A stretch of DNA of 64,000 bases from CAWUKT01 sp964352215 (lineage in GTDB: Bacteria > Bacteroidota > Bacteroidia > J057 > JADKCL01): positions 4,422 to 68,421 of the forward strand of contig CAYGRE010000031.1 in NCBI GenBank assembly GCA_964352215.1, in the 5' to 3' direction. Position 1 is the first letter of the stretch, and each line of letters begins with the position of its first letter. The translations under genes and the position numbers were made by a program. The notes below the pieces were generated by a model. The model ran no database searches, was not told the origin of the DNA, and saw only the letters and a list, made by a program, of their open reading frames with translations. This document shows positions 36,454 to 43,264 of this stretch, in pieces.

Positions 36454-37854
36454 ATGGGGAAAACAATTATAGACAAAATTTGGGACCAGCATGTGGTCAA
36501 ACCGATCAATAAACAGGTAGATGTCTTGTTCATTGACCGTCATTATATCCATGAAGTAACCAGCCCCCAGGCTTTTTCAGGACTCAACGAGCGCGGTATC
36601 AAGGTGCTGTTTCCGGAGCGGACCTCCGCTACTGCGGATCACAATGTTCCGACTTTAGACCAGCACCTGCCCATCGAGGACGATCTGTCCCGAAACCAGG
36701 TCGAGACCCTGATCCGCAATTGCGCTGAACACGGGATCGAGTTGTTTGGCATTGGCCATCCGCAAAATGGGATCGTGCATGTGATTGGTCCTGAAATCGG
36801 CTTGACCCAACCCGGCATGACCATTGTCTGTGGAGACAGCCATACCTCAACCCATGGCGCATTCGGAGCGATCGCCTTTGGTATAGGAACCTCGCAGGTA
36901 GAGCAGGTACTCGCCTCTCAGTGCTTGATTCTGGAGCGTCCCAAGCGGATGAAGATCGAAGTGAACGGTGAACTGGGACGGGCCGTGATGGCCAAGGATG
37001 TGATCCTTTACATCATTTCCCGGATGGGAACCGAAGGTGCGACCGGTCATTTTGTAGAATTTGCGGGTAGTGTATTCGAAGCCATGTCTATGGAGGAGCG
37101 CATGACCGTCTGCAATATGAGCATCGAAATGGGTGCACGGGGTGGACTGGTGGGGATCGATCAGACTACCATTGATTATGTGCAATCGAGGGTGGTGCTC
37201 ACTGATGAAAAGATCGAATACTGGAAGTCCCTCAATACGGATGCAGATGCCCAATTTGACGCCATCGTTTCCCTGGACGCAAGTACAATCCAGCCGATGG
37301 TGACTACCGGAACTTCACCAGACACAGGCATCAACATCAACAGCAAGATCAGCACTTCGGATAAAAATAGCTCAAAGGGCCTTGCCTATATGGGCTTTGA
37401 CAGTGAAGAACTGATGGTGGGGAAGAAGATCGATTATGTCTTCATCGGCAGTTGTACCAATGGCCGGATCGAAGACCTTCGTCAGGTAGCCGAGATCGCA
37501 CGCGGACGGAAGAAAGCCAATCACGTCACCGTGTGGGTGGTCCCCGGTTCCAATGAAGTCAGGAAGCAAGCTTTGGCTGAAGGACTCAATGATATCTTTG
37601 AAGCAGCAGGATTTGAATTTCGGGCGCCGGGTTGCTCAGCTTGCCTGGCCATGAACAACGATAAAATTCCCAGTGGTGCGATTTGTGTCTCCACTTCCAA
37701 CCGCAACTTTGAAGGCAGACAAGGTGATGGAGCGCGAACGGTTTTGGCAAGTCCATTGACCGCAGCAGCTAGCGCCATCGAAGGAGCGATTGTCGATCCA
37801 AGGAAGATTCTGAATCAGGTTGTTGCCGAGGTTTCCAGTCTGCCGAAAATCTAA
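36454..37854 (+). CDS. leuC: 3-Isopropylmalate dehydratase large subunit
   Basis: With LeuD it isomerises 2-isopropylmalate to 3-isopropylmalate through an aconitase-type 4Fe-4S cluster. Cluster cysteines are in IGSCTNGR and GCSACLAMN; VCGDSHTSTHGAFGAIAFGIG (in pieces) and the terminal NFEGRQGDGARTVLASP block are typical. 466 aa, normal length. The second gene of the leu operon. Confidence 0.97.
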   Translation: MGKTIIDKIWDQHVVKPINKQVDVLFIDRHYIHEVTSPQAFSGLNERGIKVLFPERTSATADHNVPTLDQHLPIEDDLSRNQVETLIRNCAEHGIELFGIGHPQNGIVHVIGPEIGLTQPGMTIVCGDSHTSTHGAFGAIAFGIGTSQVEQVLASQCLILERPKRMKIEVNGELGRAVMAKDVILYIISRMGTEGATGHFVEFAGSVFEAMSMEERMTVCNMSIEMGARGGLVGIDQTTIDYVQSRVVLTDEKIEYWKSLNTDADAQFDAIVSLDASTIQPMVTTGTSPDTGININSKISTSDKNSSKGLAYMGFDSEELMVGKKIDYVFIGSCTNGRIEDLRQVAEIARGRKKANHVTVWVVPGSNEVRKQALAEGLNDIFEAAGFEFRAPGCSACLAMNNDKIPSGAICVSTSNRNFEGRQGDGARTVLASPLTAAASAIEGAIVDPRKILNQVVAEVSSLPKI

Positions 37855-37866
37855 TAGAAACTTTCC

Positions 37867-38454
37867 ATGGAAAAAATCATATCAACCGGAATCGTCCTCG
37901 ACATCGACAACATCGACACCGACCAGATTATCCCGGCAAAATTTCTGAAGGCGACCAGCCGGGAAGGGTTCGGTAAAAACCTCTTTCACAATTGGCGTTA
38001 CCATTCCGATGGAACGCCCAATCCTGATTTTGCCTTTAACCAGTTCGCCGCCAGGAGTGCTGTACTGATCGCTGGAAACAATTTTGGTTGTGGCTCCAGC
38101 CGGGAACACGCCGCCTGGGCCCTGGCTGACTATGGAATCAAAGCGGTGGTATCAAGCCAGTTTGCTGACATCTTCAAAGGAAACGCCCTGAACAATGGCA
38201 TCCTTCCCATAGAAGTGACACCGGCAGAACTCCAGACCCTGATGGCATTTGTGAACGGGAACCGGGAGGGGAAGATCACGATTGATTTGCCCCAGCAGGA
38301 ACTTCGCATCGGCACCCCTGATTTCTCATTTATAAAACATTTCCAGATCGATCCGCTCAAGAAAACTTTCCTGATCGAAGGAACTACCGAGACGGAATAC
38401 CTGGTCAATATGCGTGCAGAAATAGCCGCTTTCGCAACAACTCATCCATTATGA
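37867..38454 (+). CDS. leuD: 3-Isopropylmalate dehydratase small subunit
   Basis: Swivel-domain partner of LeuC. DIDNIDTDQIIPAKFLK, the substrate-recognition GNNFGCGSSREHAAWAL loop and SQFADIFKGNALNNGILPI are all present in 195 aa. It begins 12 bp after leuC and overlaps leuB by 4 bp (ATGA), so translation of leuD and leuB is likely coupled. Confidence 0.97.
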   Translation: MEKIISTGIVLDIDNIDTDQIIPAKFLKATSREGFGKNLFHNWRYHSDGTPNPDFAFNQFAARSAVLIAGNNFGCGSSREHAAWALADYGIKAVVSSQFADIFKGNALNNGILPIEVTPAELQTLMAFVNGNREGKITIDLPQQELRIGTPDFSFIKHFQIDPLKKTFLIEGTTETEYLVNMRAEIAAFATTHPL

Positions 38455-39563
38455 AAAAGCAGATCGCGATCATCAAAGGGGACGGAATCGGTCCTGAAAT
38501 CATCAACCAGGCACTTAAGGTACTGGATGCCATCGGCAGCAGGTTCAACCATAATTTTCAGTTCACGGAAGTGGATATGGGAGCCTGCGCCATCGATAAG
38601 TTTGGCGTGCCGATCACAGATGAAGGATTGGAGATTTGTGCGGAAAGTGATGCGATCCTGATGGGGGCGATTGGCGATCCCAAATACGACAACGATCCAT
38701 CGGCAAAGGTTCGCCCGGAGCAAGGCTTGCTGAAACTGCGGAAATACCTCGGCTTGCATACCAATGTACGCCCCATCAAAACCTACAAAGAGATCGCGGA
38801 ATTCTCTCCATTGAAGCTGGAGATCGTGCAACATGCCGACTTTGTCATCTACCGCGAATTGATTGGCGGGATTTACTTCGGCGAGAAGTGGTTGAGTGAG
38901 GATGGCCGTTCCGCCTCAGATGTTTGCGGTTACACCGTGGATCAGATTGAAGCGATTGCACATGGCGCCTTCCAAATGGCCATGAAGCGTTCCGGTCACC
39001 TGACCCTGGTCGATAAGGCCAATGTCCTGGAAACTTCCCGTCTCTGGCGCCGTGAAGTCACCCGTATTGGCAAAGACTACCCTGGGGTAGCACTCGACTT
39101 CATGTTTGTGGACAATGCAGCCATGCAGATCGTCCGCAATCCCGGGTTCTTCGACGTGGTCCTGACCAGCAATATGTTTGGCGACATCCTCTCAGATCTC
39201 GCCAGTGTGATTACCGGATCGATCGGGATGCTACCTTCTGCCTCCATCGGAGCCAAAACCGGGCTTTTTGAGCCCATCCACGGTTCTTACCCCCAAGCCA
39301 AGGGCAAAGACATTGCCAACCCCAAAGCTACCATTCTGGCGGCTGCCATGATGCTCGACCATTTCGGTTGGGACGAGGAAAGCGAATTGATAAGAAAGGC
39401 TGTAAGTTGGGCCTTGTCCGAAAAGATCGTGACCATTGACCTCGATCCCGATTCCTCCCTGGGTTGCAATTCGATTGGCGACATTATCTCAGAGTACATC
39501 ATACGCGGTTCATTGACCATCAATCAGCGAACCGTGAATCAGTCGCGTGGCGTGTTCATCTGA
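38451..39563 (+). CDS. leuB: 3-Isopropylmalate dehydrogenase
   Basis: NAD-dependent oxidative decarboxylation of 3-isopropylmalate, giving 2-oxoisocaproate. IKGDGIGPEII, the LRKYLGLHTNVRPIK arginine block, TLVDKANVLETSRLWR, and the NAD-binding EPIHGSYPQAKGKDIANP are present. 370 aa. The last ~20 residues (SLTINQRTVNQSRGVFI) extend slightly past the usual family end. Last gene of the operon, followed by a strong hairpin. Confidence 0.97.
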   Translation: MKKQIAIIKGDGIGPEIINQALKVLDAIGSRFNHNFQFTEVDMGACAIDKFGVPITDEGLEICAESDAILMGAIGDPKYDNDPSAKVRPEQGLLKLRKYLGLHTNVRPIKTYKEIAEFSPLKLEIVQHADFVIYRELIGGIYFGEKWLSEDGRSASDVCGYTVDQIEAIAHGAFQMAMKRSGHLTLVDKANVLETSRLWRREVTRIGKDYPGVALDFMFVDNAAMQIVRNPGFFDVVLTSNMFGDILSDLASVITGSIGMLPSASIGAKTGLFEPIHGSYPQAKGKDIANPKATILAAAMMLDHFGWDEESELIRKAVSWALSEKIVTIDLDPDSSLGCNSIGDIISEYIIRGSLTINQRTVNQSRGVFI

Positions 39564-39661
39564 TCCTTACCTACTGATCCGGATTGGTTTTCATGCGAGA
39601 TGAGCCTCAAGGTTCGTCCCCCCAAAAAGCCCTATCAAATTTTCTCTTATATGTATGCTAC

Positions 39662-39691
39662 AATGGGGCGGTTCAATTGAACCGCCCCATT
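39662..39691 (+). terminator. Perfect palindrome after leuB, likely terminator
   Basis: A 30-bp perfect palindrome (arm AATGGGGCGGTTC, centre AATT) lies 98 bp past leuB. On the plus strand it is followed by TTAGTTAGG, a weak U-tract. It most likely ends the leu transcript and could also act for the convergent outer-membrane gene. Just after it, a ~43-bp imperfect repeat containing GAATGTTGGGCTA occurs twice (39724-39736 and 39767-39779). Confidence 0.6.
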
Positions 39692-39776
39692 TAGTTAGGT
39701 GCTTGTATAGGGCTATCAGCCCGGAATGTTGGGCTAAATTACTTTAGGAACTTGTATCTCGACCCAGAATGTTGGG

Positions 39777-40469
39777 CTAGTCGATTAAGACTGGAAGAGG
39801 CTTAACTTTCTTTGAAAAAAGGGAAATGCTGTAACCTACATTGAAATTGAGACTCCGGTTTTTCGAGGTAGCCCCTTCAGTGGCATCCCTCAGTCCCAGG
39901 TAGTGGTTGACTTCCAGGGTAAGTTTTCCGGGGCCGGCCTTCATGCCAATGCCCGCACCAGTATAGACCCCATGATCCCATTCATTGAGTCCATTGAACC
40001 CATTCAGGGGAATTCTGCTTTTAGGCTCTGGATTCTCCCAATCCGTAAGGGTATTCTGCTGATACGCCCTTACCAGCCTGGAGAATCCATACCCCACCTT
40101 CCCGAAAATTTCCATGCGTCCATTTAACAAAGGGATTTTACCGGACAACATAACGGGAGCCTCCACATAATTGAGCAATAGCCTTGTATCCGCCGCGAAG
40201 ATCGGTTGCCATCCGGGGATGCAAGCGGCGCCCCGCTGTACATAGCCAGGTTCGATGCCGATTTGCAGGTGCTTTCCCAAGGGTTTGTAGATCATGGCTG
40301 AGACATTGAAACCATCTACGCTAATGTCTGCCCCTTCCGGCAAATTGGTGTTGTAAAATTCCCAAGCGGTGGTGTAGCCTCCTTTGATGCCGACAGAGAT
40401 CTGCGCTTTCGAAAGGAAGGGAAAAGCGGAGAGAAGGAGGAGGAAAGTGGTTATTCTGATTAATTTCAT
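39777..40469 (-). CDS. Outer-membrane beta-barrel protein
   Basis: A 230-aa protein with a Sec signal peptide (MKLIRITTFLLLLSAFPFLSKAQ spans residues 1-23 in full) followed by a small OmpA/PorT-like barrel: ISVGIKGGYTTAW, LQIGIEPGYVQRG, YVEAPVMLSGKI, IFGKVGYGFSRL, and a last strand NFNVGYSISLF. This type is common in Bacteroidota; role unknown. ATG 40469 is chosen because the 43 residues of the longer frame upstream lack coding character. Confidence 0.88.
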   Translation of the reverse strand: MKLIRITTFLLLLSAFPFLSKAQISVGIKGGYTTAWEFYNTNLPEGADISVDGFNVSAMIYKPLGKHLQIGIEPGYVQRGAACIPGWQPIFAADTRLLLNYVEAPVMLSGKIPLLNGRMEIFGKVGYGFSRLVRAYQQNTLTDWENPEPKSRIPLNGFNGLNEWDHGVYTGAGIGMKAGPGKLTLEVNHYLGLRDATEGATSKNRSLNFNVGYSISLFSKKVKPLPVLID

Positions 40470-40569
40470 GGTGATTCGTTTCTTGTTTGATGTCCGCTTT
40501 GGTAAAATGGTTGCTTTGGCTTGATATCTTTTCAGGCAAACTTGTTTTTTACATCGCTTATCTTTGTGC

Positions 40570-40983
40570 ATGGTCCAGCAGATCGAATTTTCACTCAAGC
40601 CCTATCCAAGAGGATTTCACTTGGTCACAGCAGAAGTCCTCGCTCACTTACCCAAGCTTCCCCAGACGGGCATTTATCACCTGTTTATCCTCCACACCAG
40701 CGCCGGCCTCTGTATCAACGAAAATGCGGATCCGAGCGTCCGGGTGGATTTTGAGACGATTTTCAATCGCCTGGTCCCGGAGGACCAGCCGGATTATACC
40801 CATACTTTTGAAGGCTCAGACGATATGCCCGCCCATGTAAAATCAGTATTGAGCGGGAGTTCGGTTACCATTCCCATCACCAATGGCCGATTGAATCTGG
40901 GAACCTGGCAAGGCATCTATTTATGTGAATTTCGAAACCGGGGAGGAGGGAGGCGATTGGTAGGGACGGTGATGGGAGAATGA
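40570..40983 (+). CDS. YjbQ/UPF0047 family protein
   Basis: A 137-aa protein with the family blocks GIYHLFILHTSAGLCINENAD (in pieces), YTHTFEGSDDMPAHVKS and LNLGTWQGIYLCEFRNRGGGR. Members have been reported to have weak thiamine-phosphate-synthase activity; the true role is unsettled. The ATG at 40570 gives the family start QQIEFSLKPY. Divergent from the outer-membrane gene, 100 bp between start codons. Confidence 0.92.
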   Translation: MVQQIEFSLKPYPRGFHLVTAEVLAHLPKLPQTGIYHLFILHTSAGLCINENADPSVRVDFETIFNRLVPEDQPDYTHTFEGSDDMPAHVKSVLSGSSVTIPITNGRLNLGTWQGIYLCEFRNRGGGRRLVGTVMGE

Positions 40984-41027
40984 GGTTATTCGTTGAAATG
41001 AGGTCCTTCGTTTAGAAATTGCGCTTT

Positions 41028-41118
41028 GAATTGGAATTGGAATTGGAATTGAATCTGGGATTGAAACTGAATCTGGGATTGAAACTGAATCTGGGATTAA
41101 TCCGTCAATCAATCAATC
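41028..41118. repeat. Short tandem repeats of three different periods
   Basis: Three adjacent arrays: GAATTG-type 6-mers (41028-41052), two and a half copies of the 18-mer TGAATCTGGGATTGAAAC (41050-41098) and TCAA 4-mers (41105-41118). The last runs over the stop codon of the gene ending at 41113. Copy numbers are likely variable between strains. Confidence 0.85.
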
Positions 41119-42468
41119 CATCCAAAACCGATCCGCCAACGGAACATTTTTCTCACGTCCCACCGCAAAGGGGTTAAATCCATAGCTGGCAAAGATATAC
41201 CAGGCCCCTCCGGACAGCGCGATATTGGTATCCGCACCCGACCACAAAGGATCGCTACCATATCCGGTTCCAATATTTGAGGAGTATGGGAAGCCGAAGG
41301 CAAGCGCTGAGCTTGGGCTTTGCACCAATACCTTCTCCATTTCATTCAGGTACAAATCTGCTTCGCTCTCAAGGCCGGCGATTTTGAAAGCAAGGGCCAT
41401 CTGTCCGGTTCCTTCCAGAAATACCGCATCCTGATCCTCGTCGATGTCATAGCCGGTAATCGTGGCTCCGTTAATGGTCGCTGTTTGGGTGGTCAAAAAC
41501 CGGGATGCAGAATGCAAGGCTGAGACAGGGTAGTCTTCGAATATACAATAGCTCCAGGATTGGTTGTCCAGGGCATACTTATAGGGCGGATTCCCCGGCC
41601 AGGCCATCAGATTCTTATCGGCAGGGTCCCAGCGGTCATTTTCCAAAAACTGAAGCAACTGCTGGTGAAACACCCCATAGCCTTCGATCGCATTAAAGGC
41701 ATCAATATTTCCCTCGGTCACCTTGTAGGTCAGCAGCGTATTGTCAGTTCCATACCCTGCGAACAAACCTCCATCGCTGTCTTGCAGTCCCAGCAACCAA
41801 TTGCTGATCCCGGTTGCCAGTGCATCATAGGTCGTACTGCCCGTCGACGCTTTGTAATTGTTCAGCGCAATCAGCAGCCAGGCATTGTCACCCATCCAGC
41901 GGTGGTTACCGGGAACTCCGTTCCGGTCCCTGAATTGGGAGAAGCCCCCATTTCCGCTCAACAATTCACTATTGATCCGGGCATTAAAGAAGTCAAATAT
42001 CTTTTCCGCTTTGGAGTAATCTCCCTTGAGCATAAAAACCATGGCCGCAAGCGCATTGTCATACAGGGAAACGAAATTGCCATCCTCAGAGCTCTCCAGC
42101 AAGCCATTGGGCAACTGCTGCCGGTCGAACCAATTGAAGACTAGGGTTTCATTTTGGGTTGGGGTATGGGTAGCGGTGAATATCAAATCATCATAGTACC
42201 GGTCTACTTGGAGGCTGGCAGGATCGAAAGTATATCCGGGAAGGTTCGCGCTGATGGTGTTCTGCCCGCTTAAATCCGCCAGTGCCCAATTTCCTTGCTC
42301 ATTCGTCACCGTTGTCTCTGAGCCATTTACTAAAATATTGACTCCTTCCATGCCGATCCCAAAGCCATTGGTCACCTGCCCACTCACCGCATAAGGGACA
42401 GCTATCTCCTCTTTTTTGCAGGCGGACAGAAAGATGACCAGGATTAAAAAGAGGGAGCAGTATTTCAT
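41113..42468 (-). CDS. Lipoprotein with regulatory-like beta domain and predicted alpha/alpha toroid
   Basis: A 451-aa lipoprotein (LILVIFLSACKKEE, lipid cysteine at residue 17). Residues ~27-95 form a carboxypeptidase-regulatory-like beta sandwich (YAVSGQVTNGFGIGMEGVNI, 20 residues). The rest has repeated helical hairpins with aromatic motifs (RWMGDNAWLLIALNNY, WLLGLQDSDGGLFAGYG, LEGTGQMALAFKIAG) like a six-hairpin glycosidase. Glycan binding or cleavage at the cell surface is the best guess; catalytic residues cannot be assigned. Its stop lies within a TCAA repeat. Confidence 0.82.
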   Translation of the reverse strand: MKYCSLFLILVIFLSACKKEEIAVPYAVSGQVTNGFGIGMEGVNILVNGSETTVTNEQGNWALADLSGQNTISANLPGYTFDPASLQVDRYYDDLIFTATHTPTQNETLVFNWFDRQQLPNGLLESSEDGNFVSLYDNALAAMVFMLKGDYSKAEKIFDFFNARINSELLSGNGGFSQFRDRNGVPGNHRWMGDNAWLLIALNNYKASTGSTTYDALATGISNWLLGLQDSDGGLFAGYGTDNTLLTYKVTEGNIDAFNAIEGYGVFHQQLLQFLENDRWDPADKNLMAWPGNPPYKYALDNQSWSYCIFEDYPVSALHSASRFLTTQTATINGATITGYDIDEDQDAVFLEGTGQMALAFKIAGLESEADLYLNEMEKVLVQSPSSALAFGFPYSSNIGTGYGSDPLWSGADTNIALSGGAWYIFASYGFNPFAVGREKNVPLADRFWMD

Positions 42469-42496
42469 TCGGGGGTTGGAAATGGTGCTTTTGCTT

Positions 42497-43264
42497 TTAG
42501 AACTTACCTGAATTTACCGAAACTTCCGGGACCTTTTCCGCATTGTCCCAGTGCTCGACGATTTTGCCATGCTCAAGGCGGAACACATCGACCTGGGCAT
42601 AGGCCTGGGGACCAAAGTTTGCCTTGCACAAGGTGGCGACAAAATTTCCTTTCCCTACCAGCAAGACAATCTCTTCGTAAAACAAGGGGCGTTCCGATGA
42701 AAGCAACAAGGCTTTGAAAGGGGAGAGGCCATCGGGAATTTCCTTGTTGTGTTGAATGTATTCTTCTGCAATAAATTCACCTACCCTTTCAGGGTTTCCG
42801 CCCAACATCAATACGGTTTCAATCATCTCGCGGACTACCTGCTTATTGGTTTCGGTTTGCTCCAGGTCTACAACCTCCGTTGGCCCATCCAGGGTAGTAT
42901 GCCCGGAAGGCGTGGCCGGCCCATAGAGAGAAATGACATCCCAGTGCTCAATAATTTTGTCGTTTTCATCGGTCAGAAAGAAATCCGTGGTTTGCCATTC
43001 CCGTTCACCTTGGTTGATATTTTGGTAAACGTGCAGGAATACATAAGGCCCATCTTCCCAGCCCCGGATGATCTGTATATCCCGGTCCGGACAACGCTTC
43101 AGAAATTCGGTGAAGAATTCTACAAATCCGTCCTTCCCATCCTTGACCCCAGTGCTGTGCTGGGTATAGCGGTCACCGGTGTACATTTCAACGGCTTCGC
43201 GGGGATGGCCATCGCGTATCCCGTGCATGTAAAGGTTGGTAGCGTGCTCTAGTTTTTTGCCCAT
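42497..43264 (-). CDS. Tandem SnoaL-like (NTF2 fold) protein
   Basis: A 255-aa cytosolic protein with two SnoaL-like domains: residues ~1-120 (MYTGDRYTQHSTGVKDGKDG, then DENDKIIEHWDVI) and ~135-245 (FIAEEYIQHNKEIPDG, then RLEHGKIVEHWDNAE). The repeated I-x-E-H-W-D motif shows an internal duplication. Such proteins are often ester cyclases or small-molecule isomerases; no substrate is evident. The start codon lies 28 bp from the tRNA-Ser(CGA) 3' end on the same strand. Confidence 0.88.
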   Translation of the reverse strand: MGKKLEHATNLYMHGIRDGHPREAVEMYTGDRYTQHSTGVKDGKDGFVEFFTEFLKRCPDRDIQIIRGWEDGPYVFLHVYQNINQGEREWQTTDFFLTDENDKIIEHWDVISLYGPATPSGHTTLDGPTEVVDLEQTETNKQVVREMIETVLMLGGNPERVGEFIAEEYIQHNKEIPDGLSPFKALLLSSERPLFYEEIVLLVGKGNFVATLCKANFGPQAYAQVDVFRLEHGKIVEHWDNAEKVPEVSVNSGKF

